Shown: piece by piece, positions 8,411-20,185 of the stretch
Layout of the letters: each line of letters starts with the position of its first letter
How positions within the stretch are numbered: the first letter of the stretch is position 1
DNA from: Hanleya hanleyi
Taxonomy: Eukaryota > Mollusca > Polyplacophora > Lepidopleurida > Hanleyidae
Assembly: GCA_036873755.1 (NCBI GenBank)
Contig: JAVTVY010025033.1
Coordinates: 1 to 64,000, forward strand
Length of the DNA stretch: 64,000 nt
Reading direction: 5' to 3'
Translations under genes and position numbers: made by a program
The notes under the pieces: generated by a model
The model's input: the letters and a program-made list of their open reading frames with translations, nothing else
The model's database searches: none
What the model was told of the DNA's origin: nothing

Positions 8411-9380
8411 TTAACCTTGAACTTGTAATGCTATTTTAATAAATATTGACAATTTCATCAAAATATTTTTGGTGTTATTCTGTAATAATTTCCTTAATAT
8501 AATAGCCCTAGGCACGTAATTATGATTTGTAACATACTCTGGTACTAGTAAATAGTTTTGTCTCAGATTCTGTAGAGCTGAACAATCAAATATAAAATGT
8601 AACTCATCTCCTATTGATTTGGAATTACAAATTTGGCAAATTCTCTCGTTTATCGGAATAGGTAGTCTGTGATTAGCTGTTCGAAATTTGGAGATGATTT
8701 TTCTATTCTTTTCTGATAAAATGCTCAAGTACTCTTCAAAACCTGGTACATCTTTAAATAATAAATATATATGTCCCTTTGACGATTGTTGCACGGTACC
8801 TTGCCAAGATTGAATGAACTGATCTTTCAATCTACGTTCTAAAATTTTAACAAAATATTTTCTATTAATTCGATCCTGGGCTAACCATACATCGTTAAAT
8901 CCAGTAGTTTCTAATATATTTTTAATTGTTAACAACCATGAGGACTCCTGTCGTGTTACAAAGAGCAGCTTATACAAAATACAAGCGATTTTACCGTTAT
9001 TCTCCAACAACTTTAACCAATAAGAAACCATCCGGACTTTAACTATAATAGCCAAAGGAAATACTCCCGACTCACCATAGACCATATAATTCGGGGTTGA
9101 CTTCCTAAGACCAAGTATATTTTTCAAAAAATTTAATTGTACTCGTTGTAGGACATCTATGCCCCCAAATCCCCACACTTCACTGCCATACAAGAGAATC
9201 GGTTCTATTGTAGATTTAAACAGGCTTAGCTGACAGTCAACTGGCAGATACATGTTCTGGATTTTTCCTCATCACAGAAAAGACCGCCTTAGAGGCTTGG
9301 TTAGCTATACATACGTGCCCTATTAAAGTTACCCGTACGAAAAAAGTTTATTCCCAAATATGAATACTCATGAACTACTT
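8411..9380 (-). pseudogene. LINE C-terminal region with Cys/His motif
   Basis: The open part (8411-9253) encodes about 280 residues, starting after two frame changes between 9253 and 9420. It contains SLFKSTIEPILLYGSEVWG, typical of the region after the LINE RT thumb, and a CQIC-x11-H-x4-C motif (ICQICNSKSIGDELHFIFDC) common at LINE protein C-termini. It belongs to the same protein as the reverse transcriptase upstream at 9381-10560. The 3' UTR is about 120 bp. Confidence 0.8.
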
Positions 9381-10560
9381 CTAAATTCTCATTATCAAAA
9401 GTAAATGTAGGTACATTCTAGATAATCGTTTTGCGAAGATCATACAATTTGTCTTTTTTATGTTAACCTCCAATTTCCATCTCTTGCAGTAAATAGCGAA
9501 CACATTTAGTGAATCTTGTAGGCTTTTTGCGGATTCCGCTAATATGACTGTATCATCCGCATAGAGAATGGCGAACAATTTGATAAAAACATTAATTTTA
9601 TCAGTAGCAGAATCTGTAATACTTTGTAATCCGACTATACCTTCGCTTTCCAAGAAAGATTCTAAGTCATTCAAGAATATAGAAAATAACAATGGGGATA
9701 GATTCTCTCCCTGTCTAACCCCTATCTTACAATCAAAGAATTCTCCAATATTCCCACCAGACGTAATACACGATTTTATAGAGTTATACATGTTCTGAAT
9801 AACCATAAAACATTTACCATTAATTCCAGTTTTTACTAGTTTAAACCACAAGCCTTCTCTCCAAACTTTATCGAAGGCCTTCCTAAAATCTATGAAAGCG
9901 CAATACAGTTTCTTCCCAGACAACATGAAAATTTCTATTAAAGCATGTAAAGCAAAAATATTATCTAATGTGGAATAATTCTTTCTGAATCCAGTCTGTG
10001 CTTCTGACAGAATCTGACAGGAGTCCGCATAATTCGACAATCTTTTGTTAATAATGGCAGTGGAAGTTTTCCCCACACAACTTAGTAGTGTGATTGCTCT
10101 ATAGTTATCTTGGTCATCTGTTTTCCCTTTGTTTTTATATATTGGTTTTATCATACCAGTCGGCCAAGATTCAGGGATAAATCCAGAATCCAGAATAATA
10201 TTAAATAATTTAACATAAACTGATAACATAATATCAACAGTATATTTTATGTATTCATTGCAAATTTTGTCCATCCCCGAGGCTTTATTTTTCTTTAAGT
10301 CATTTATTGCATTTGTTATCTCATCGGCAGATATAGGCATATTAATCAAATAATTAGGGGTGTCACTTTCTTCGATCAACAGAGGATTTCCAGCATTAGT
10401 CACATTACATTCGTTTAATTTCTTGAAATATTCAGTGAAAGATTCTAGGTCAATTTCAGTAGCACTTGTACATTTATCACTGGTTTTGAGAAGCCGCCAA
10501 TAGGATTTCGAATCATTTTTATTCAGGTTTCTCATTTTTTCAGCACATTCAGCCTTATAT
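9381..10560 (-). pseudogene. LINE reverse transcriptase domain
   Basis: About 385 residues are open. The order of RT motifs is clear: GMDKICNEYIKY (entry motif), GMIKPIYKNKGKTDDQDNYR, AFIDFRKAFDKVWREGLW (first catalytic Asp), GVRQGENLSPLLFSIFLNDL and FAILYADDTVILAES (YADD catalytic pair), then NIKKTNCMIF. Key residues are intact, so the decay is by frameshift: the frame is lost upstream at about 10555 and downstream at about 9420. The ATG given by the open frame is not a real start; it is internal to a longer polyprotein. Confidence 0.9.
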
Positions 10561-11680
10561 CGATTAAATGTTTATTTAGGCATTTTTTATAGTTTCTACT
10601 GGCATTTCTCATTGATGTCTTGGTCTGCTCAGATTTATATTTTTTATTTGCTCTTCTAGCTAAAGTGAACTGCCACCTTTTCTCTTTACATTCATCTCCA
10701 AACCATGGTTTATTCAATTTATATCCTCCCCGTTTAATTATTTTTTGATAACCAAATACCCTCTCTGCAGTTTCTATATAAATAGTATTTATTCTAGTCA
10801 TAATATTATCTACACCCTCCTCAGTGACAGGCATCCGTTCAAAATTCTCAAGTTCACATGCCATATTGCTCGCTCCATCTAAAGCAAGTTCATCAGTAAA
10901 CTGCATTTTATCCAATTCCATGTCTAGTTCATGCAATAGGTCTTTATTAATTTGGTCGTGATATTCATCTGCTCTTTTTTCATCCCATTTCCTCAGAGTA
11001 AATTTGGGTTTCTGATTATATTCATCTAACTTTATGTCATTGGGAATTAAAATATTCATAGCAATCGGATGATGCTTGTCCGATAGCAAAGGATTAAACT
11101 CCAAAACCTCAAAATTGTTAATCAATGGAAACATACATGGTGATACTATAGCGTAGTCTATTAGGCTAACTCCACTATATGGTGATGTTACCCACACCAC
11201 GATCAACACCAACTCGACCATTCACAATGTACATGTTTGTTTCCTTACATACTTCTAATAGCTTATATCCCCAGCTATTCACTCTTCCAGAATCTAAAGA
11301 TTTACGTTCCAGACCAATACCCTTGTCTCTTAAATACGCTGGTCCAGACATTACTATATCCATCCCGACGTTCAGATCTAATTGATCAGAAATAAATTCA
11401 TCAATTTCTACGTAATCTTTCAGTTCTCTTGTTCTGGCGTTCCAGTCACCTGCTAAGCATACATGTGCATAATTGCAAGAAACTTTCAATATATCCCTTT
11501 GGACGTCATCAAAACATTCATTATCCACATATTTCGTGCCTTCAGGAGGCACGTAGACTGCACCGAATAATATATCTACGCCGAATAATTCCGCGTTACC
11601 TTCCATCCACTTAATATAAGGTGTTTCAGAATGTATCTCCTTAAAATATTTGGCTAGACTGTTTCTTATTAAAACAACAA
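10532..11680 (-). pseudogene. LINE endonuclease, C-terminal part
   Basis: Two frames overlap near 11190. The upstream frame (11175-11680) holds LFGAVYVPP and CLAGDWNART, the GDxN motif of the endonuclease. The downstream frame (10532-11221) has SLIDYAIVS and LLSDKHHPI, the final SDH motif, then a basic linker to the RT. A frame change at about 11190 separates them and another at about 10555 precedes the RT. The 5' boundary is the TA-flanked insertion at 11681. Confidence 0.85.
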
Positions 11681-12768
11681 TACACTGTAAAAAGAGGAAA
11701 CATGTTTAACGTTTCATTTTGAGATGGTAACATGTTAGATGCTTCATAATGCTACATGTTTCACTCTATTTTCCACAAAAACATGTCTCATAGACGTAAC
11801 GATGCAACTATTTGAGGGTTGTGACATGTTTCACTCGCGCTGGCGTCTCACTATAACGGTCCGAAAAGCTGTTTGAAACATCAACGCTGAAACACGTGCA
11901 ACCGAGTTGCATGACGACATGTGTCAAGAAAAGCGGAATACAAAAGGGATAGTGCTGTCTGATGCATGGAATTAGATACCAGGTCGTCTTCACACAGTTC
12001 GACAGAGAGCTTTACAATTTCCAAACGAAGATATGATTACCATTGCATGGCTTTCGGATATTTATTTCTGGTCTTTAGCGAACTGGAAGATATATGTCGG
12101 TATTGTGAATTAATCGACTGAGCATTTTAATTGAATTATTTGCATAACAATTTAACTCAGCCAGGCCTAGGGTATTTGAGGCCCGGCGCCATTTCACTCT
12201 ACCCCTCTCCTTCCAAATATGTCTTTGCTCATTGAGATAGAGGTCTGAAACTTCTCACAACATCAGCTTGACTAAAAAGTGTGAAAAAAATTTGCAAGAT
12301 GGCCGCTTTGAAGACTTCACGGTTACGTCATATTCCAAATATGCATTTTTGGTCGCTTTTTTTGTAAGATTTTCCCAGCTCAAATTTTGGCTCCTCACTG
12401 GAACCCTACATGGCCGACATTTTGAATTTAGGAGTATTCGCTCAAAACATATGGTCATATTACGACACACCAACAAAATATACATAGCAATGTTGCCAGA
12501 GTAAAAGTGAGCAGCACTGAAAGAAATAACAACTGTGTTCTCCGTGTGATCAAAGGTACATTCAGTATTTTGAATTGTGAATGTGTAGCGCACCAGGAGA
12601 TTTTCTTGAACAGAGTCAATACGATTGCTTACGTCATTACAGCGTTGGACGGGATTCGGCCTTGTGGCATATATATAAATCAGAAGTAGACAGAATGGAC
12701 ATTATTTTTCATACGTATTGGAATATTGAATAGTAAGAATGTAGATCCTCATTCATCCAGGATATGTA

Positions 12769-13355
12769 ATTGGAATTAGGAACGTAAAACTGGTCTCTGG
12801 AAATAGTATATTTAATGCTTACGTTGCGGCATTAACCTAATGCCTTCTACAGAGCTAATGTTAGTTGTACTGGAAACAAATCTATATGTACAGCTGATTA
12901 CATACAAAGTGAGTACTGTTCACTTGCAGTGTGCCCGAGATCATTGAAAAGGGTGTTGAACATATATAGGATAACAATAAAAAGTGTGAAATCTTGCTTG
13001 CAAAGTGAGTACTTACGACTGATATTTACAAAGTGAATACTGCTCACTGCAGTGAACCCGGGATCATTGAAAAGGGGTCTTGAACATATACAGTATAACA
13101 ATAAAATGTGTAAGGTCTTGTTGATGAGCAAAGCCATTTAGGGCTACAGCATAACACAAGTACATATCGCACCTTATGTAAATCGATGGACCACTGGTTT
13201 AAATTTCAACTTGTTCGTCCAATATTAGTACATAATTTAAATGCACCATTATATACAGTACAACATTAGCTCTGTAGAAGGCATTAGGTTAATGCCGCAA
13301 CGTAAGCATTAAATATACTATTTCCAGAGACCAGTTTTACGTTCCTAATTCCAAT
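12769..13355. repeat. 94-bp perfect inverted repeat nested in element A
   Basis: Arms 12769-12862 and 13262-13355 are exact reverse complements by eye, starting ATTGGAATTAGGAACG and ending AGAGCTAATGTT. AATATTGAATAGT occurs just outside on both sides (about 12722 and 13354). The interior holds a ~120-bp tandem duplication. It may be a separate fold-back element nested in element A. Confidence 0.8.
12903..13130. repeat. Two diverged ~120-bp tandem units
   Basis: TACAAAGTGA(G/A)TACTG and GGATCATTGAAAAGGG or GAGATCATTGAAAAGGG, then TTGAACATATA, recur once at about 120 bp. No coding is inferred. Confidence 0.6.
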
Positions 13356-14475
13356 ATTGAATAGTGTTTAGTGTCAACAATGTTTCTACTCCAGCCCACA
13401 ATGTGATCACTGCTGCAAAATTCGAGACGAATCCAACCCTCCAGCCCTGATTTTAATAATCATCTGCGATCCGTATTCCATACCCCAAAATGGAATGAAA
13501 TTTCAGCCACCCCAAAACAGAAATAGTTAATCGCGAGTAGCATGTCAGGAAAACAACAAAGGCAGTATCATTCAGCAATTTCATATTTGTAGGCCTAAGT
13601 AATACATTACCCATGTTCAGAAATGTTTCCAGTGTGCCAGATTAGACATGGAATACAATATGGGATAATACTTTATCACAGATCAGACAATGTCGTGTTA
13701 ACGGACCAATATAGCAAGTTGAGTAAATTACATGTATCTTTAACTTTTAAGTGTGAATCAGTGATATAAATGAATCAAACCTCGAGCACATTATTGCTAT
13801 ATGAACAATTTTCACTCTATGGTAACGGGGTTCACATCAGAGATTCTGATGTACCAATCATGCATCTGTTTGAAATCATTATTAGGTTTGAGTTAACCTG
13901 AGGAGCAGTCTGTTTTATGTGTTTCTGTATATGATTATTGCTTGTTCATACATGTTCTTGAGTTTGACTTCCAACGAATATAAGAGAATAAAACTTGTTG
14001 TATGTTGATTTTTGATGAATGTTTTCATTTCAGTACCGGTAGAATGCACATGCTAGTCTGACAGTCTCCTGAAACACGTAATGGGATGTAGACTGTTTTG
14101 AAACACTTCCAAGTTTGAGACATGTACAGATCCGTTTCACTTGTGACATGTCTCAAAAGTTGGGGCAAAGTCATGTTTGGGCTTAGACGCTTCATTTTGA
14201 AACATGTAGTCGGCTCTAACATGTTTCAGCTTGAGACATGTATACACAACACGTTTCAAAATGTAGAACGTTACATGTTTCAAACGAACACGTGCTTATT
14301 GAAGATATGTCTCATATTGAGACATCACTAACTCATGTGAAAAGGACACGTGTTTCAATTTGAAACATGAAGCCGTTTTAATATGAAACATATACGTACT
14401 CACATGTCCCAAAAGTTGGGACAAAATCATGTTTCATTTTGAGACGTTAAACATATCACCAATTTTTACAGTGTA

Positions 14476-14974
14476 CCTCCGGATCTATTGTCACTTAATT
14501 CATTGTTCTCACGGAGTTTGGAGACTGCTTTGAATCCATTCACATTAATGCTATCATATTTATTCATTTTTACTTCGCTTAAAAATAGTATGTCATAATC
14601 TGAAATATAGCCTTCAAAATCTGGGGCCAAGAGTTTGGATCTAAGTCCGCACACATTCAATGCACATATTTTAACAATGTCACGTGTGTTTGCTTGTTTA
14701 CGTATATGTAAGTACTGGTGTATATCGTCATCGTTATTTGTAAATTCATGACTTGTCGTTAAATGAGAATCCATTTCAATATTCATGTCCACAGTTTCGT
14801 TTACAGAACAAAAATTGTTTGAAGGTGTCGCATGACCACCAGCGCAACGCTAGTAGTACTCGTCTGCCTCGTGCACAATATTTGGGTCACCATGTTGTTC
14901 AGATGACGTCTCGTCGTTACCCGCCGCTAGATAGGAATAAGAAGATAGAAATGACGCATTTGTTCTGGGAGTAA
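14476..14974 (-). pseudogene. LINE endonuclease, N-terminal part
   Basis: On the minus strand this encodes VKICALNVCGLRSKL and YDILFLSEVKM, the N-terminal strand and catalytic-Glu motif of APE-type endonucleases, ending at SGGT where the TIR element inserted. The frame stays open upstream to about 14970 apart from one TAG at 14850-14852. Deleting the insertion plus one TA joins this exactly in frame to 11680. Confidence 0.85.
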
Positions 14975-14975
14975 A

Positions 14976-16240
14976 TCAAGTGCGCATTATTCCTGATTCG
15001 TGACCTCAGTGATCGGAACCTTAGGATTAACAGTGTAAGCATCATGGGTTATCATCATGACATTATTCAACAATAAGTTGTATTCGTAATCAAACACACA
15101 GCAGAATGATCAATCACTTATGATCGAGCATCAGCTGAACCACCATAAATTCACGACCGGACATGTTCCGGGGTAAAGCAGTTCATTCATCACCACTTAT
15201 TAATTAAAGTCCTGATATATTTGCTTGGTATGGCGAATAGAATTTCATTGACATTTTCACCCCTCAGAGATACAATGACAAGTAATTTGAGCAAATCGAT
15301 TACACCAGTATGTTATGCCGTTTACAGTTCTCAGAGCTAGTCAATCCAATGAAATCGGCCAATAAAGTGATGCATTATCTGATTCGTAGAACGGATGAAA
15401 TCCAATTTAAGTTCAACCGTATTGATTTATGTCGGCTTGTGTGGCTTAGGATTGTATAACTAATTTTTCTCCCAGATTCATGAGATGGAATAATTTGCTC
15501 TGAGGCGCATATGTATTGAATTCCAAACCATCCTATATCAAACACTCGTGTTACCCATAAAATATAAGATGAACATTTTCATTTTTTTTTTATAACAAAG
15601 AAACGGTTTTGTAGTTAATCAGCCAAACCGATTCGTCATTCATTTTCTTATCATTTATATCTTGTAGAACTAAAAAATCATATATCAACCACAAAAGAGA
15701 TTATCTAAATCTGTAATTCACTCCATAAATTATAGTCTGGTTTAACCAGTGAATCACAATACCTTACAACCTTTAAGTGACAACAATAATCTGCGATACT
15801 CATGTAATCGCGAGCAATGGTAATCTGTTCAAAGGTAAACATGATAAAGTCCTTCCCACGTACAGGCAGAACCCCTGAGGAAATGAGGGAGCTGGAATTC
15901 CGATTAATCCAGCTTTGTCAGTCATGCAATTGATCGAAATAAGCGATAACATGCACGTAACACACTTTCATTGTGAAACTTCATGTGGGCGCTATGAACC
16001 CATAGCCCGCAGCATTGGCTTTAAGTGGAATTACGTAAAAAAAAAATCGAGGAACTGTGATTATAAATTTGAATAAAAAGAAAATAAATTAGTGCAAGAG
16101 TTACTTTTCTTTGATAATGTTTTAGAAATAATTACGTCTCCTAGTCCTGACATCGACTGTCACTCTTGTCTGCAGACGAGCAAACAGATAGACGACGCCC
16201 TGACTCGGGGACGTCACTCTTTCTGAATTATTATGAAGGC
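14976..16240. other. No gene or named element seen
   Basis: AT-rich sequence with frequent stops in all frames. I found no splice-site/frame pairing, TIR or tandem structure worth naming. Confidence 0.5.
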
Positions 16241-16248
16241 AATTAATT

Positions 16249-16272
16249 CCTCCTCCTCCTCCTCCTCCTCCA
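16249..16272 (+). repeat. (TCC)n microsatellite
   Basis: Eight TCC triplets in a row. Confidence 0.95.
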
Positions 16273-16344
16273 CTCATTTATTTCTATGTGTATTCATCAA
16301 ATTATCTATTTGCACCAATTCAAATATTTCAAATCAAGCTCCTG

Positions 16345-16762
16345 TGGACCCCGCCAGTATCACCCCCACCATGTTAACACTATGGACCCCGCCAGTATCA
16401 CCCCCACCATGTTAACACTATGGACCCCGCCAGTATCAGCCCCACCATGTTAACACTATGGACCCCGCCAGTATCACCCCCACCATGTTAACACTATGGA
16501 CCCCGCCAGTATCACCCCCACCATGTTAACACTATGGACCCCGCCAGTATCAGCCCCACCATGTTAACACTATGGACCCCGCCAGTATCACCCCCACCAT
16601 GTTAACACTATGGACCCCGCCAGTATCACCCCCACCATGTTAACACTATGGACCCCGCCAGTATCACCCCCACCATGTTAACACTATGGACCCCGCCAGT
16701 ATCAGCCCCACCATGTTAACACTGTGGACCCCGCCAGTATCAGCCCCACCATGTTAACACTA
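16345..16762 (+). repeat. 38-bp minisatellite, exactly 11 units
   Basis: The unit starts TGGACCCCGCCAGTATCA and ends CCATGTTAACACTA. 418 bp is 11 x 38 with no length variation. Units differ almost only at one position (CACCCC versus CAGCCC) and the last junctions, indicating recent expansion. Confidence 0.95.
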
Positions 16763-16995
16763 GAGGAAATACCTGTACAAAGCTATGCGATATGTACTGA
16801 GAAAGAGAAGCGATCGCTTAGGACTGTATTATGTACACTAAAATAGCGTCGATGGTCTACTACTGAACTTCTGCTTCTTTGCTCCCCTTATATCAGGAAC
16901 TATCATTGTAATGGGTCGCGTCAGTCCGAGACATCATGGATTTGACCCGTCGTGTTAATAGATAGAAAAGCATAGTAGAACTTCAACCATCAGAA

Positions 16996-17199
16996 GGGGG
17001 GTAGGAGTGTGGCCAAGGTGAAAGAGTGCACGCTCGTAATCTCGGCTGCTGGTCTGGCGTGGGTTCGAATCCCACCGAGGACTTATCAGTGTCCAGGGTA
17101 AAAGGAACTGAGGGCGCTCTCGTGCCCAGGCACATGTAGGCACCGTCGTGATATGGCTGAAAAATTGTTGAAAACGACGTTAAATCCTACTCACTCACT
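16996..17199 (+). mobile_element. tRNA-derived SINE with 12-bp target duplication
   Basis: The head has a B-box-like GTGGGTTCGAATCCCACC preceded by an A-box-like GTGGCCAAGGTG. The body contains GGCACCGTCGTGATATGGCT and TTGAAAACGACGTTAAAT; the tail is ACTC repeats. CAACCATCAGAA flanks it at 16984-16995 and 17200-17211. The body is shared with the 5S-headed SINEs at 19961 and 47745. Confidence 0.9.
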
Positions 17200-17819
17200 C
17201 AACCATCAGAACGGCTGTAGGGTTTGAGAAACCGGGATGAAATTCCGAGAAGTTGAACTTATATACCATTACATGTCGGTTCAGAATGAAAGGCGTATTG
17301 TGTTACATTCGCGTTGTTGAGGCATTAGGATTATCTTCTCTTCTTGCTTCTATTTTTTCCTTTCTCTGTGTTTAGTTGGTGACAAACCTGATATTGAGTG
17401 GCTGTATATCTTTTTGGTAATATTGAATAAACACAGTCAATGTGTCAATTGCCAATACTATGCTGATTTCCCTTTTGTACTATTTTCGAAGAAAGGTATA
17501 AAAATAGAATTGGTAAATGCGAAAAGCGGGATGAACTTTTGCCATATTACAAATTATTCATGACATTTGTGAATGCGGAGATGGTAGGTCAGGCGTACAA
17601 ATCGAAATGACACAAGTTCAGCTTGAAAAAACATGCGAGTTAGATAGCTTTAATTGATCCGTAAAGCCACCAACCTCCTTAGTACTATGATCATACGGAT
17701 AAAAGCCCAAGTGTCTTTCAACTGAAAATAATTTCATTCCTTGGAACTGGTGTTCGTTACATCAAACCTATATGAATTTTGTCATAAACATCTTAGTGTA
17801 GCTTCATACGAAACAAGGC

Positions 17820-18730
17820 ATGCTCCACTTGACACTGATTTCTCTCTTGCAGGAAACAAGCCTATGTTATGTATACTATGATTGTCTTTTTGAATTTGGA
17901 GCCAATACTGTTATATGGAATATGGAATAGGTCTTTGGATTATGGACGCGGAAATTCTTTAATGGACGACGGCTGAATTATGAATGACAGACCAGACGCT
18001 TGTAATTGTGGACAACGACTCCTACTCCTTGTTGGATCTGACGTTACATCCACAAAGAAAACTGGTTTCCATTAGTTGTGCTCTATTCGCAGCTGGTGGC
18101 AGGTTTAAATATTGAGCTAGGGTTTAAATATTGAGCTAGGGTTAACCTGTTAAGTTAAAATAACATGAATAAATCTTCTTATTTAAAATTGTTATTTCAA
18201 TTTTCTACTTTAACTTCTACGAATGAGTTAGCGGGAAGATATTCCGGGTGAGTGAAAAAATGTTACCCTAAATGATGAGATATTAATTATTTGTTAATGA
18301 TGTAATATTTCAAATCTATCGAAGCATTGTCCGAATACACATCGACATAATCCAGAGATGATTGAATTCCAAGTTAATACTGTTCAAGAATGTTTACCTA
18401 TACTTGAGCATTATCGCAATATATCTGATTTCCACCGTAGACCCCTCCACATAGAGTCGCACTGGGAAAAATAATGATGGCATTAGGTTATGTGGGGACT
18501 ATAGATCTCTAATACAGTTACAGATGAAGACGCGAATTCATGTACGACTTGACGATCCTTATTTGTCTGAATTTGAGACTAACTGCCGGGTGGGGAAAAG
18601 AAATATGTTTGAAGTTGGTATCAAGGACGTCGTGTTTCAAAAGCCCCATTTGGAGTGGAGTCCTGGTAATTTCTGTCTATCAGGCTTAATTTAGCAGTTT
18701 CTGTAGATGATTGTGTTTATCATTACTTCC
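17820..18730 (+). repeat. Family M copy and start of a segmental duplication
   Basis: 17820-18010 is a family M segment containing CTCTCTTGCAG then GAAACAAGCCTATG and ending in a GGAAATTCTTTAATGGACGA block; one deleted T breaks the frame seen in the 27734 copy. 18240-18730 matches 25490-26035 with many differences (CGCAATATATCTGA, TTTCTGTAGAT). A 21-bp GGTTTAAATATTGAGCTAG doublet lies at about 18105-18150. The function is unknown. Confidence 0.6.
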
Positions 18731-19960
18731 GTAAAGGTATAGTTTTGGGGTCCGTCTGTCTTTCAAGCAGTCTGATTGCTGCACTGAGTTGAAAAACACC
18801 AACAGTAGTTTCATTGGGGATTGCGAAGGTTAACTAATCCAATGTGACGAGAAGAATACTAGGCCTCAGGGGTGAAAGTTTGCTGCTGTATATAAGAACA
18901 CTGGTTATGGTGGCATAAATCACAACGGAAAAAACACTAATCTGGCTTTGAGATAAATTGCTTCCGACGAAACAACCGAAAGATTGAACGTAATCGCTGT
19001 TTCGTGGTTTATTTCGAGGTAAAACCGAGGCACGTATCTCAGCAAAGATAACCTTCACAGTCACTATTACTAGGCATCTCGTGGGGGCCTATAGGTGCCA
19101 ATTGATAAAGCTCACCAGGATATAAATCACAATAGTTTTTACTGTATTATCAAAAACTCACAATACATGAAAAAGTCATTTATAGTACACTGACAGTTAA
19201 ACTTTTGAGTTTTCAGTTCAATATCCCGCGTTGAACTGTGTAACGAAACCTGGATGGAAATTTCCCCATTTTAGAAGTATTCCCAAGTCCATGTTCAGAT
19301 ACTTGTTGGCGATCAGTAAATATATATTGCACGATTGTTGATAAATTGTAAATTCACGTCACAAAGGCTTTACAAGAAGAAATTCATTACGCAAATGTAT
19401 GATGCGCAATATATTCAATCTACATAACCAGTGGTTGTGACGAATAGTTTACTCGCCTGAGTGAATCAAAGAATCTCCGGGAAGTTACGTAAGAGCATAG
19501 GTCCTTGGTAGAATTTTAATCGATAGACTGGGCATCCCAAGGTGTCAAGCATACATCTATTTCTTGTCAAGTTGATTTATTATCAGTAGATCAAATAGGC
19601 AAGTATCTCGTAGGTAATATTGTAATAATCGGAAGTCAAATATGGATATTTTATTGTAAAATAATTTATTATGCCATGTAGTATCCACGTTCTGTTATAT
19701 GTGTCATTGCACTCCAGTGGTATTGCTGGCAATATGCGGTGTAGTGTCGTTCCTGCCTTATCTTGTGTTGTAGGTTGGTTCGTTAACCTATAGTAATCGA
19801 ATTGAAGAAGACAGGTGTTATACTATTCAGATATAAGCAAGGTGTATTCTTTCACTAGAAAGTAACAAATGATCGTAATGTCAAAAGCATGAGGTGAGAC
19901 ACAGGCATATTCCAGATTACAAGAAATTCATTGTGCCAGAACCGCCATTGAGTAAGCAGG
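18731..19960. other. No gene seen
   Basis: AT-rich DNA with no frame over 80 codons and no recognised repeat ends. Confidence 0.45.
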
Positions 19961-20185
19961 AGTGAGTGAGTGGGTAGGAATTAACTTTTTCACCAAGTGT
20001 TCAGTCCTATCACGACGGTGTCGTGCCAGGACACGAGAATGTCCACAGTTCCTATTTTTTTCTGGACACTGATCAGCCCAGCCACTACAGCACCCGGTTA
20101 ATCATCTAATTATTGACCGGTTTCAACGTTGCTTAGCTTTGGTGATCTAACGAGAACCGGTGTGCTCAACGTGATACGCCGTACC
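19961..20185 (-). mobile_element. 5S rRNA-derived SINE
   Basis: Read on the minus strand, the first ~105 bp closely follow 5S rRNA: ACGTTGAGCACACCGGTTCT, then GATCACCAAAGCTAAGCAAC and a GGGTGCTGTA end. The body (CAGTGTCCAG, CACCGTCGTGATAGGACTGA) and CACTCACTCACTC tail match the tRNA-headed SINE at 16996. It carries substitutions and is an old copy. Confidence 0.85.

Larger units (their letters stand above)
11683..14473. mobile_element. TA-flanked TIR element, non-autonomous, 2791 bp (element A)
   Basis: It begins CACTGTAAAAA and ends TTTTTACAGTG, with TA on both sides (11681-11682 and 14474-14475). The first ~180 and last ~450 bp are full of ACATGTTTC/GAAACATGT and TTTGAGAC words in both orientations. 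No transposase frame is visible. The TA duplication and TIR suggest a Tc1/mariner-like or related transposase acting in trans. The family is shared with 56525-57564. An inner part (about 12190-12500) resembles 53770-54090. Confidence 0.85.
8283..14974 (-). mobile_element. Decayed non-LTR retrotransposon, split by a TIR element
   Basis: Read on the minus strand, this is an apurinic/apyrimidinic-type endonuclease, a reverse transcriptase and a C-terminal cysteine/histidine region, ending in a short (TATGTC)n tail at 8283-8302. It is interrupted at 11681-14475 by a transposon whose removal leaves the endonuclease frame continuous. Several frame changes (about 11190, 10555, 9420 and 9290) and a nonsense codon at 14850-14852 show it is dead. 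The clade is not assigned. Confidence 0.85.

Noticed and set aside
17006..17085. A possible tRNA gene
   Set aside because: The B box is good, but it is the head of a SINE with body, tail and target duplication.
20080..20185. A 5S rRNA gene
   Set aside because: It diverges from functional 5S and continues into a SINE body and tail. It is a 5S-derived SINE head.
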